From assembly GCF_900101905.1 (NCBI RefSeq), contig NZ_FNAJ01000002.1, positions 806,001-870,000 of the forward strand: a stretch of 64,000 nucleotides of DNA, given 5' to 3'. The notes under the pieces were generated by a model. The model was given only the letters and a program-made list of their open reading frames with translations, was not told the DNA's origin and made no database searches. The translations under genes were made by a program, and so were the position numbers. The DNA comes from Myxococcus virescens. GTDB lineage: Bacteria > Myxococcota > Myxococcia > Myxococcales > Myxococcaceae. Positions 1-7,763 of this stretch are shown piece after piece (within the stretch, counting starts at the first letter, position 1; each line of letters begins with the position of its first letter).

Positions 1-1006
1 GGAAGTTGACCGCGCCCGTGCTGGCGCCCGCCTTGAAGTACTTCAGCAGGCTGGTGGCCACCTCCTTGCCGATGGAGGCCTGCGCCTCTTCCGTGGACCC
101 GCCGATGTGCGGCGTGAGGACCACGTTGGGCAGGCCCTGGAGCGCGGTGACGAAGCCGTCCGAGTTGCTCTCCGGCTCCTCCGGGTAGACGTCCACCGCG
201 GCGCCGCCCAGGTGCTGGGACTTGAGCGCCCGCGCCAGCGCGTCGATGTCCACCACCGTGCCTCGGCTGGCGTTGATGAGGCAGGCGCCCTTCTTCATCT
301 GGGCAATCTGCTCGGCGCCCATCATCATGTGCGTGGTGGGCAGCGCGGGCACGTGGAGGGTGACGAAGTCGGAAGCGCCGAGCAGCTCCTCCAGGGTGAT
401 GGCTGGCTGCGCGTTGCCCAGCGGCAGCTTGGTCATCACGTCGAAGTAGAGGACGCGCATGCCCAGCGCCTCGGCGATGACGCCCAGCTGCGAGCCGATG
501 TGGCCATAGCCGATGATGCCCAGCGTCTTGCCGCGCACCTCATGGCTGCCGGTGGCCACCTTGCGCCACTGGCCCGCGTGGACCTCCCGGCTGCGCTCGA
601 AGAGCTGCCGCGTCAGGACGATGACTTCCGCAATCACCATCTCCGCCACGCTGCGCGTGTTGCTGAAGGGCGCGTTGAAGACGGGGATGCCGTGCGTGTT
701 GGCGGACGTCAGGTCCACCTGGTTGGTGCCGATGCAGAAGGCCCCGATGGCCAGCAGGTTCTCCGCGTGCTCCAGCGCCGCGAGCGGCACCGTCGTCTTG
801 CTGCGGATGCCCAGCAGGTGCACCCCCTTCAGCCGCTCCGCCAGCTCGTCCGGCTTGAGGGCGGACGAGACGCGCTCCACCTGGAAGCCCTCGGCGGCCA
901 GCATCTCGCCCGCGGACGGGTGGATGTTCTCCAGCAGCAGGGCTCGGAAGGGGCCGTCACTGCTGATGGCGCGCGTCGGAGAGGGCGGGAACTGGGGAGT
1001 GCTCAT
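1..1006 (-). CDS. serA: D-3-phosphoglycerate dehydrogenase, C-terminus cut by window edge
   Basis: Catalyses the first step of serine synthesis from 3-phosphoglycerate with NAD. Read from ATG at 1006, the visible protein has the N-terminal substrate half, the Rossmann segment GIIGYGHIGSQLG, the catalytic Arg in NASRGTVVD, the Glu region in YPEEPESN and the catalytic His in TPHIGGSTEEA. The TEEAQ segment and overall spacing resemble the E. coli-type SerA that ends in an ACT regulatory domain; that domain would lie left of position 1 and cannot be seen. It stands alone: the next gene on the same strand ends 69 bases upstream. The family call is secure; the length and the presence of the ACT domain are not known from this window. 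Confidence 0.93.
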   Translation of the reverse strand, partial: MSTPQFPPSPTRAISSDGPFRALLLENIHPSAGEMLAAEGFQVERVSSALKPDELAERLKGVHLLGIRSKTTVPLAALEHAENLLAIGAFCIGTNQVDLTSANTHGIPVFNAPFSNTRSVAEMVIAEVIVLTRQLFERSREVHAGQWRKVATGSHEVRGKTLGIIGYGHIGSQLGVIAEALGMRVLYFDVMTKLPLGNAQPAITLEELLGASDFVTLHVPALPTTHMMMGAEQIAQMKKGACLINASRGTVVDIDALARALKSQHLGGAAVDVYPEEPESNSDGFVTALQGLPNVVLTPHIGGSTEEAQASIGKEVATSLLKYFKAGASTGAVNF

Positions 1007-1075
1007 GGCGCCTTGCGTTAGACCTGGGGCTGGGGACTGTCAAGGGTGGGGTGGGGCTCGCTTGAGGACCATGCG

Positions 1076-4000
1076 TCATTGCGTGGGGAAGCGCGGCTCG
1101 TAGAACTCCTTGGAGTCCCACTTGACGTCGTGGAACTCCGCCTCGCCCGCCTTGGTCTTCGCGACGCAGCGGACGATGTGGTCCTTCGTGAACAGGCAGG
1201 GCTCGGCGTGGGGGTGGCCCGTCGCCGCGGTCTGGAACGCGCGGTGGATGAATTGGGGCTCGAGCTTGCTCAGGGCCAGGATGCGGTAGAACTCCTGGCT
1301 GAAGGGCAGGGCCTGGGAGGTCTGGTAGCGGCTGCGGAACGCGATGACATAGGGCGTTCCATGGTTGATGAAGAGCCGGGCGAAGTGATGCTCCCAGCCA
1401 ATCAGGCACGAGCTGAAGAAGGCGAGCAGCCGGGGCGGCTTCTTGCCGCGCTTGAAGGCCTGCTCGATGGCCTCGTAGGTGAACTCGACGTCGCGGCTGC
1501 TGTCGTTGTCGTCCACGGTCCACTGGATGACGCTTCTCAGCGTGTGGTCGGGGCTCAAGAGGCTCCAGCCCAGCTTCGGCATGATGAGTGACTCCTTCGC
1601 CCACTGGGTGAGCGCGACCGGGTCGAAGCCGGTCTCCACGCAGAGCTCCTCCTCCCGGGTCGCCAGACTCTCCACCTTGGACCGGTCGTTCCTGCACCAC
1701 GTCGGGTAGCGGGGATAGGCCATGTCCATGGACGCGAGGCGCACGGCGTGCTTCGAGCAGCGCACGTTCCCGTGGGTGACGTGGTGGTAGATGTCGCAGT
1801 CGCCGAGCTGGTTCACCCAGGTGTCGAAGTTCGCGTCCCGGTCGAAGAAGCGCTCACGGAACGGACCCCGCGAGGCCAGGGCGAAGGCGTTGCGCACGTG
1901 CCCCATCTCGACGTTCCACTGCAGCTCGGGGTCCGCGCGGTCGTAATAGAAGAGGGTGCTGAGCTGGTCGACCGGCGCGGGCGGGTCGAGCGCCAGGATG
2001 TCGTCGTGGGTGATGTCCCAGCCCCGCAGCTTGAGGTTGCACTTGCCGCAGAAGTGCGGGTCGAAGCGGGCCGGCGCATGATGCGGGTATTGCGGCCGTT
2101 TCTGCTCCCAGTCGGGGTAGCTCATCATGCAGTTGTGGTCGAGCGGGTCGTGGTGCTGGGGAACCACGCCCGAGGAGGCCTCGTGGTGGGTCAACCAGAA
2201 GCAGTGGCCCACCTCGTGGGTGAAGACGAAGTCGGGGTTCGCATCCACGCTCTGGTCGATGATGCCCAGCAGGTCGCCGTTGCCGTTGGAGGTCGTGGGC
2301 ACCTCTCCGGCGTCCGACGTCTCGAGCGCGTCCACGATGTCATCCGACAGCTTGTATTCGAGCATGACGATGCCGCCGCAGGGGGCATCCCCGATGCGGA
2401 GTCTGTCGGAGATGCGCGACAGCAGGAATCCGCCGGCGCTGCGGACGTTCGCCGTGCTGACCAGCTCGTTGAACATGTCGCTGACGAAAAACCAGATGTT
2501 GTTCTTCTGGTTGGCGCTGAGTTCCACGTCAGGGCGGAGCCGCACGACGGGGCTGGCGTCATGCACGTGCGTGGTGTCCAGCAGGCCGACGACGCTGGCG
2601 ACGGACGGCTTGACGTGCGTCCGGATGTGGGTGAACCAGTCCGAATAGTCCGTGTCGTTGATGACCTGGGAGATGCGCCGGTACTGCGTGTAGGAGAAGT
2701 CGACCTCCAGGTAGGCCTCCGCATAGCGGTCCCGGCACTTCTGCGGCAGGTTCCCGTGGTTGCGCAGCGGCCATCCCACGATGCCGAAGACCTCCACCCG
2801 GCGCCAGACGACGATGGGCTTCGTCTCGTACTGGCAGACGGGGTTGGCGGCCTCGAGCTGCATGGCATTGCCGCGGCCCGCGTAGCTGAGCCGCGCGCGC
2901 ACCTGGTATCGGTCGCCGGCAATCAGTGACGGCTGGAAGTAGATGCCTGAGCGACCCACGCGGTTCGGATGCGCGGCGCCGTCCGTGAAGGCGGGGACCC
3001 AGAGCTTCCTGGCCCTGGCGTCCTCCGTGGGCGCTGCATACGGGGCATAGGACTGGGGCTCCCGCCAGAAGGGGTTGCGGAAGTTGCCGTCCTGGGTGCG
3101 GATGCCGCCGTAGTCCACGGGGCAGTTCGTGCCACCGTCACCCGCGAGGTCGACGAAGTCGCTACCGAGGACGCGGTTGACGTAGGCCCGGGTTCCCAAG
3201 TGCAGGTCGTGGTTCAAGGGCAGGTGTGACACGTCCTCGCCCGGCTCGAGCGCGGACCAGTCCACCCTCACCGCGCCCACGGCCTGGGGGGCGGCGACGC
3301 GGCTTCCATCATGGCCCTTGAGGTAGATGACCGCTTCGAGCGGCACGAGCGGGCGGTTGAGCTTGCCGGCCTCGCTCCTCGTTTTGTTGTGCAGCGTGCT
3401 CCAGTCGATGGCGGCGTTGCCCCGGTTGGGAGGAATCTGCCGCATGAACTCGTCGGTCTGGTTGGCGAGGTCCTCGTCGAAGCCCACGGCCTCCACGTAG
3501 ACGCGCAGCGGCGCTCCATTCCCTCCGGGAATCGCGGTGCCTTCCGGGACAGGGTTGCTCTGGTCGTCGACCAGCGTCGGCCGTGCGCCATGGGCGTGCC
3601 CCAGCGCGCCGTCCAGCGCGTTCTCGAAGTCGTCGTTCGTGGGCGCGGCGATGATTCGCAGGTCGCCGTGGTTGCGACGGAAGCGCTCCTTGGCCTTGTC
3701 CAGCAGGTCCGTGGTGGCCGCCGCGCGTGCCGGAGGGCCGGCGTAGTACCCGAGTTGGTTGAGCTTGTGGCAGATGCTGGCGGCGGTGCCCCGGACGAAC
3801 ACCTCGCCGGTGGCCAGCCAGGGGCCGCGGACGACCTCCACCGAATGGTAGAGGACGTTGACCCGCGCGGTGGTGGGGGGCGGGGGCGGCAGCTCCCTCG
3901 CTTCTTCCTCCGGGAGTGATTCGTCGCGCCGGGACTCGCAGGGCGCCACGCTGCCCAGCTCGGTGTTGGGCAGGTCCTCGGGCTGGCGCAGGTCCTCGCG

Positions 4001-4297
4001 CGCATCCGCTGCGATGACGGCTTCGACCCGGAGCGTGTAGGGCGCTCTCAGCGGCGTGGCGAAGGGTTCCTGGACGGCGTCATTGCCCACGTTCAGCGCG
4101 CCCGACCAGGTGATGGCCGCCGGGCCGCCGCGGCAATCGAGTGCGTCCGAGCGGTACACGAGGGCGTCCGCGTAGTCGCGCACCTCCAACTGGACGGAGA
4201 CGAGCCGTCCTTCATCCGGCGGGTCGTAGGTGACGGCGAGCGTCTCCTGGGAAGGAGCGAAGTGCGTCCAGTCGCAGCGCAGGGGAAGGTAGGGCAT
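1076..4297 (-). CDS. Large protein with metzincin-like zinc protease motif and CHAT/caspase-like C-terminal domain
   Basis: 1,073 residues and no signal peptide. In order I see: an Ig-like FlgD-type N-terminal region (about 1-100); a proline-rich linker (about 137-145); a peptidoglycan-binding-like helical segment near 170-215 (ICHKLNQLGYYAGP followed by AKERFRRNHGDL); a long beta-rich middle; the zinc motif HEVGHCFWLTH with His694, Glu695, His698 and His704, followed by a possible Met-turn CMMSYP near 723-728; and a C-terminal region with DIYHHVTHGN (His842) and LLAFFSSCLIG (Cys964), spaced and flanked as in CHAT/caspase-fold peptidases, including FINHGTPYVIAF after the Cys. The Gly usual in HExxHxxGxxH is Trp here. 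The start lies 3 bases beyond the stop of the small upstream gene, so the two are co-transcribed. Substrate unknown; an effector or contact-dependent role is inference. Confidence 0.6.
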   Translation of the reverse strand: MPYLPLRCDWTHFAPSQETLAVTYDPPDEGRLVSVQLEVRDYADALVYRSDALDCRGGPAAITWSGALNVGNDAVQEPFATPLRAPYTLRVEAVIAADAREDLRQPEDLPNTELGSVAPCESRRDESLPEEEARELPPPPPTTARVNVLYHSVEVVRGPWLATGEVFVRGTAASICHKLNQLGYYAGPPARAAATTDLLDKAKERFRRNHGDLRIIAAPTNDDFENALDGALGHAHGARPTLVDDQSNPVPEGTAIPGGNGAPLRVYVEAVGFDEDLANQTDEFMRQIPPNRGNAAIDWSTLHNKTRSEAGKLNRPLVPLEAVIYLKGHDGSRVAAPQAVGAVRVDWSALEPGEDVSHLPLNHDLHLGTRAYVNRVLGSDFVDLAGDGGTNCPVDYGGIRTQDGNFRNPFWREPQSYAPYAAPTEDARARKLWVPAFTDGAAHPNRVGRSGIYFQPSLIAGDRYQVRARLSYAGRGNAMQLEAANPVCQYETKPIVVWRRVEVFGIVGWPLRNHGNLPQKCRDRYAEAYLEVDFSYTQYRRISQVINDTDYSDWFTHIRTHVKPSVASVVGLLDTTHVHDASPVVRLRPDVELSANQKNNIWFFVSDMFNELVSTANVRSAGGFLLSRISDRLRIGDAPCGGIVMLEYKLSDDIVDALETSDAGEVPTTSNGNGDLLGIIDQSVDANPDFVFTHEVGHCFWLTHHEASSGVVPQHHDPLDHNCMMSYPDWEQKRPQYPHHAPARFDPHFCGKCNLKLRGWDITHDDILALDPPAPVDQLSTLFYYDRADPELQWNVEMGHVRNAFALASRGPFRERFFDRDANFDTWVNQLGDCDIYHHVTHGNVRCSKHAVRLASMDMAYPRYPTWCRNDRSKVESLATREEELCVETGFDPVALTQWAKESLIMPKLGWSLLSPDHTLRSVIQWTVDDNDSSRDVEFTYEAIEQAFKRGKKPPRLLAFFSSCLIGWEHHFARLFINHGTPYVIAFRSRYQTSQALPFSQEFYRILALSKLEPQFIHRAFQTAATGHPHAEPCLFTKDHIVRCVAKTKAGEAEFHDVKWDSKEFYEPRFPTQ

Positions 4298-4300
4298 GGG

Positions 4301-4675
4301 TCAGGGCACGGTGGGGGAGCGCCCGCGGCGGGGCCGCAGGTAGTGGCGCTCAATCCAGTCCATCTTCCGGGAAGGCGTGAGGTACGGCCGCGCGAGCACG
4401 GCCTGGGGCCAGGCATGGGCCGGGTCCGTGTCGAAGTGCTCGCCCAGGCAGAGCTGACAGGCGATGAAGCGGGCCACGTCCCAGCGCGCGGTGATGCCAT
4501 GCCGGGCCGCGGCGTCGATGCCGCGCTCGGCCCGCGCGCGCAGCTCCCGCTCCTTCAGGTCCGCGCTCTCCCGAGGGAGCTGCGTCCTCAGGAAGCGCAC
4601 CACGCTGCTCACGTAGGCGCCGCGTACCGAGGTGTCGAGGCACGCCATCTGTTCGGGGCGAATCCTCAGGACCAC
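4301..4675 (-). CDS. Small conserved hypothetical protein, partner of the downstream double-protease
   Basis: 124 residues starting at a GTG, with GGAG five bases upstream on the minus strand. It is soluble, helical and charged, with no signal peptide and no membrane segment. The opening LRIRPEQM and the later FDTDPAHAWPQAVL resemble, from memory, small proteins of unknown function often encoded beside type VI secretion cargo in proteobacteria (pattern LRI..EQ ... FDTDP..PWA..IL). I cannot verify this without a search. It is separated by only 3 bases from the large metzincin/CHAT gene and has its own promoter-like sequence upstream, so the pair forms one unit. It could be a chaperone, an adaptor or an immunity-like partner; none of these is shown by the sequence. 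Confidence 0.6.
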   Translation of the reverse strand: MVLRIRPEQMACLDTSVRGAYVSSVVRFLRTQLPRESADLKERELRARAERGIDAAARHGITARWDVARFIACQLCLGEHFDTDPAHAWPQAVLARPYLTPSRKMDWIERHYLRPRRGRSPTVP

Positions 4676-4708
4676 GCACGCTCCGGGACCGAACGGCCGA
4701 ATGTGTGG

Positions 4709-4738
4709 ATTTTAACGCTTTGCGGGGAGGACCTTCAA
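4709..4738 (-). promoter_or_regulatory. Sigma-70-like promoter of the small protein / double-protease unit
   Basis: On the minus strand, TTGAAG (4738-4733) and TAAAAT (4714-4709) are separated by 18 bases in a locally AT-rich patch of otherwise very GC-rich DNA. The predicted start of transcription lies about 25-30 bases before the GTG at 4675. Seen in sequence; activity is inferred. Confidence 0.5.
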
Positions 4739-4828
4739 CCGCGAGCGGGTGGCCAGATGCGACAGCAGGGCGGCCACTCCGTGAAGAGTGACACGCCCCG
4801 CGGTGCCCACCTCGTCGGTGGAACGTGA

Positions 4829-6472
4829 CTACTGGACGGTCCAGCCCACCGTGCCGCTGCAGCTGGTGTTGCCGTAGCAGCCCGCGCGGATCTGATACGT
4901 GCCGCCCGCGCCCGCCGGCACCGTGTAGGTGGCGTGGGACAGCGAGCCGCAACCGGCGCCGTCGTCGTTGAACTTCACCTGCGTGCCGGCGGCGTTGTAC
5001 AGGCGGATGAACGAGTCACCCGTGCCGGAGGCGCCCGCCACGTTGCAGGTGCCGAAGGAGAGGCTCTGGCCGGCCGTGAGGGTGACGTTCTCGTTGGTGG
5101 TGTTCTGCCGCGCGCTGTCGGAGTTGACCGAGCTGTAGTTGAACGTGCCGGAGGTGGCCGGCGGCGTCGCCGTGCCAATGGTCCACGCCACCGTGCCGCT
5201 GCAGCTGGTGTTGCCGTAGCAGCCCGCGATGATTTCGTAGTTCCCAGCCGCGCCGGCGGTGAAGGTCACCTTGGAGCCGCGGCCCGTGGCGCAGCCATCA
5301 TCGTTGGAGGCGACCTCGATGCCGCTGGGGCCATTGACGCGCAGCCACGTGTCACCGGTGGCGCTGGCGCCCGTCAGGCCGCAGGTGCCCACGGTGATGC
5401 TCTGGCCGGCGGTGAGCTCCACCATGTGGCGGGTGGTGTTCACGGTGGCGTTCTGGGTGTTGCTGGCCGTGAAGTCGAAGGACGTCGGCGGCGGCGGCGT
5501 GGTGTTGCACAGCCGGACGCTGGTGTGGGCGGCGCAGAACGCCTCGATGGCCGGGCGGACGTAGGTGATGTCCTCGCCGCCGCAGTCCGTGCCGTTCTGG
5601 CTGCACTCGTTCACGACGTAGCAGCTGCCCTGAATGACGTAGTCCGTTTCGCCGCGCACCAGGATGCCGGCGATGGTGTGGCTGGACATGTCGTAGACGG
5701 CCGAGCCGGAGTTGCCGCCGAAGGTGTCGGTGGTGGCGGTGAAGTAGTCCAGGGTGCTGGCGCGGCCATTGCGGACGATGCCACCCGCGTCAATCTTGAG
5801 CGGGATGCCGCTGCCCGAGCCGATGACGGCCACGTTGGCGCCCGTCGTCATGGCGGCGTTGCCCGGGCGGATGGGCGCGGGCGTGAAGCGCGGCGCCGCC
5901 GGACGGTCCAGGCGGATGATGGCGTAGTCCAGCGTGCGGCCGCCGGAGGTGTTGTCCCGCCGCACGACAATCTCCTTGCAGCTGAAGATGTCCTGCGTGG
6001 TCATGGTCTGCACCGAGTTCGCGTCGGGCCGGTAGAAGTTGAAGGCCCACTTGAAGTCCCTGCAGTCGGCCGCGGTTTCCACGCAGTGGCCGGCGGTCAG
6101 CAGGAGGTCATCGTCGATGAGCGTGCCCGAGCAGTAGCCGGGCGACGGGTCGTCGATGAAGCGCTGGCCCGGGCAGAGGTTGCCATACTCGCCCAGCGTG
6201 AGGCTGGTGAAGACGACGTTGTTGGGGTCCGAGTCGTCAATCTCGAAGGGGTCGACCATGACGGCGCTGGCCTGCATGGCGTACTGCCGCAGGGTGGCGT
6301 CGGGGTGCGCGTACACGTCCATCCGGTCGTCGTTGCCATAGACGACGGGCTGCTCGGTGGAGCCGCTGCCAGCGGGCTCGCCCTCCGGAGCCGGTCCACA
6401 GGCCGCGACGGAGAAGGTACACAACAGCGCGCCGAGCAGCTTCCTGCGGGCGTCGGTCCGGGGGATACGCAT
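4829..6472 (-). CDS. Lipoprotein trypsin-like serine protease with two C-terminal PPC-like domains
   Basis: 547 residues from the ATG at 6472, chosen because TAGGAG lies about ten bases upstream and the protein then opens with a lipoprotein signal ending SVAAC (Cys25). The S1 (chymotrypsin-like) triad is complete: His129 in LLTAGHC, Asp182 in LDYAIIRL, Ser255 in GGNSGSAV. The usual GDSGG is GNSGS. After the protease come two tandem beta-sandwich repeats of about 100 residues each (roughly 345-450 and 452-547), both ending in CYGNTSCSGTV, which look like bacterial pre-peptidase C-terminal domains. Expected in the envelope or outside the cell, degrading protein. It lies 153 bases upstream of the small-protein unit on the same strand, with a separate promoter between. 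Confidence 0.85.
   Translation of the reverse strand: MRIPRTDARRKLLGALLCTFSVAACGPAPEGEPAGSGSTEQPVVYGNDDRMDVYAHPDATLRQYAMQASAVMVDPFEIDDSDPNNVVFTSLTLGEYGNLCPGQRFIDDPSPGYCSGTLIDDDLLLTAGHCVETAADCRDFKWAFNFYRPDANSVQTMTTQDIFSCKEIVVRRDNTSGGRTLDYAIIRLDRPAAPRFTPAPIRPGNAAMTTGANVAVIGSGSGIPLKIDAGGIVRNGRASTLDYFTATTDTFGGNSGSAVYDMSSHTIAGILVRGETDYVIQGSCYVVNECSQNGTDCGGEDITYVRPAIEAFCAAHTSVRLCNTTPPPPTSFDFTASNTQNATVNTTRHMVELTAGQSITVGTCGLTGASATGDTWLRVNGPSGIEVASNDDGCATGRGSKVTFTAGAAGNYEIIAGCYGNTSCSGTVAWTIGTATPPATSGTFNYSSVNSDSARQNTTNENVTLTAGQSLSFGTCNVAGASGTGDSFIRLYNAAGTQVKFNDDGAGCGSLSHATYTVPAGAGGTYQIRAGCYGNTSCSGTVGWTVQ
4848..4886 (+). repeat. 39-bp exact repeat, copy 1 (second PPC-like domain of the protease)
   Basis: The 39 bases here recur without change at 5190-5228. 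They encode the same end of each of the two C-terminal repeat domains (CYGNTSCSGTV). Identity at synonymous positions suggests recent duplication or gene conversion within the gene. Confidence 0.8.
5190..5228 (+). repeat. 39-bp exact repeat, copy 2 (first PPC-like domain of the protease)
   Basis: Second copy of the 39-base identical segment at 4848-4886, offset by 342 bases, which is the period of the two tandem C-terminal domains of the secreted protease. Confidence 0.8.
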
Positions 6473-6586
6473 GAGACAACCACTCCTACGGGAGATGTGA
6501 GGCCCAGCCCCGTCGGGGGCGGGCTGCCGCAATATATGTGAAAAAAGGCGTTCCTGCTGTCTGCTGGCGGACAGTCCGCGCGCGCC

Positions 6587-6964
6587 TCAGTCCGCGTCGG
6601 GGTCGCGCAGCCACTGGAGGGCTTCCCCGCGCGTCTCGAAGGTGCGGGTGGGGATGCTCAGCATGGCGCGCTTCGTCATCCGCCAGGCCTGGAGTCCGGA
6701 GGGGGCGTCACTGACGACCCGGGCGGAGCGCTTCATGCCGTGGAGCTGGGCGAAGGCGTTGAGGCTGGCCATGGCCGTCACCACGTCGCTGGGCATCACC
6801 CGGAGCTGGGACTGGTCCACCAGGGCGGACCACTCACCGGCCAGGTCGTTGATGGCCTTCTTCACGTCGGCCAGGTACTCGGCCAGGTCCGCGGTCGTGA
6901 CTTGCGGGGGATAGACAACCTCGAGGATGCGGTCCTGCGAGTGAACGGTGATCTGGAATGGCAT
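6587..6964 (-). CDS. SpoIIAA-like (STAS/SEC14-type) domain protein
   Basis: 125 residues from ATG 6964. A single small alpha/beta domain with no signal peptide and no membrane segment. The alternation of strands and helices (ITVHSQDRILEVVYP, ADLAEYLADVKKAINDL, WSALVDQSQLRVMP, RSARVVSDAPSGLQAWRM, a C-terminal EALQWLRDPDAD) matches the SpoIIAA-like family, often annotated as STAS/SEC14 domain proteins and common in myxobacteria. No phosphorylatable Ser in the classical anti-anti-sigma position is evident, so a sigma-factor role should not be assumed. It diverges from the secreted-protein gene at 7180, with about 215 bases between. Function unknown. Confidence 0.75.
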   Translation of the reverse strand: MPFQITVHSQDRILEVVYPPQVTTADLAEYLADVKKAINDLAGEWSALVDQSQLRVMPSDVVTAMASLNAFAQLHGMKRSARVVSDAPSGLQAWRMTKRAMLSIPTRTFETRGEALQWLRDPDAD

Positions 6965-7129
6965 GACGGTGACGGGCTCCGGGCGGGCGCGCCATCCTAG
7001 CCGCAGGCGGTGACACGTCTAGAGCGGGAGGGTGGATGGGGCGCCCTGGCGGCACCTTCCCGGCCCTGTCCGGAAGGGCAGGGAATGTCAGACCCACCTG
7101 GTACTGACGTCCCTGCCGCTGCTCCGGTA

Positions 7130-7154
7130 CCGGCGCGCCGAAGGGGCGCGCCGG
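7130..7154 (+). other. Strong GC hairpin in the 5' leader of the 7180 gene
   Basis: A perfect 10-bp inverted repeat (CCGGCGCGCC ... GGCGCGCCGG) with a five-base loop GAAGG. It sits about 25 bases before the start codon of the secreted-protein gene and just before its ribosome binding site. There is no T-run, so it is not a classical terminator. Possible roles are a translation-modulating leader hairpin or a palindromic protein site. Confidence 0.55.
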
Positions 7155-7179
7155 CGGCTGCACCCGGCAAGGGGGTTTC

Positions 7180-7569
7180 ATGAACACGAAGTTGTACGTC
7201 CTGGGCGCGGTGCTGGGCGCCGCCCCGGGCCTGCTGCCGGTGGTGTCGGCGCCGCCGGTGGCGTCCACGCAGGAGTCGCGTCAGGACTCGCGCGGGACTT
7301 CTCGAAAGGGCCGGGGAGGCCCGGCGAAGGGCGCATCCGCTCCCGTCCATCCGGCGGGGGTGACGCCACCTCCAGACGCGAAGGACGCGCTGGAGAACCA
7401 GGGCGCGGTCCCCGACGAAGGCCGCACGAGGGGTGGAGGCCAGAGCAAGGCTCCGCGCCATCCGTGCGAGGCCATCACCATCATCCAGGTGCCCTGCGAT
7501 GCCGAGCAGGAGGCCTGCGAGTACACGTACTGGCACTGCCCCGAGGTCGTGAATCCGCTCCGGGCGTGA
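7180..7569 (+). CDS. Small secreted protein of unknown function
   Basis: 129 residues from ATG 7180, preceded by AAGGGGG at a good distance. Residues 1-24 form a signal peptide with cleavage probably after VSA. The mature part is Pro, Gly, Arg and Lys rich and looks disordered to about residue 95, then a short Cys-containing tail follows (HPCEAITIIQVPCDAEQEACEYTYWHC is spread over the last 35 residues with four Cys), suggesting two disulfides in the periplasm or outside. I recognise no family. It is monocistronic: a hairpin stands in its leader and a textbook terminator follows its stop by 17 bases. Confidence 0.7.
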   Translation: MNTKLYVLGAVLGAAPGLLPVVSAPPVASTQESRQDSRGTSRKGRGGPAKGASAPVHPAGVTPPPDAKDALENQGAVPDEGRTRGGGQSKAPRHPCEAITIIQVPCDAEQEACEYTYWHCPEVVNPLRA

Positions 7570-7586
7570 GTGATTGAAGCAGCGAG

Positions 7587-7627
7587 GAGCGCACGGGCGG
7601 CCAGTTCCGCCCGTGCGCTCTTTTTTT
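7587..7627 (+). terminator. Intrinsic terminator of the 7180 gene
   Basis: A perfect 14-bp stem (GAGCGCACGGGCGG / CCGCCCGTGCGCTC) with loop CCAGTT, followed directly by seven T. It begins 17 bases after the stop codon at 7569. Confidence 0.92.
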
Positions 7628-7763
7628 CGCGACGTGTCGGCCGTTCGCTTTTCTCCGGCGGCGCGTGTCCGTCTTGCTTGACACCCCGGAATCTCCGTCG
7701 GAAAAGCCCGGACACACGAGGCGGCCCGGCTCATTTCCTCAGAGGCCGCCGGGGAGCCCGGCA

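Noticed and set aside
6541..6574. Six-T run on the minus strand after the SpoIIAA-like gene with a small inverted repeat
   Set aside because: The stem is only 5 bp and lies 11 bases from the T-run; not a convincing terminator. The AATATATG beside it could be a -10 for the secreted protease, but no -35 is found at the right distance.
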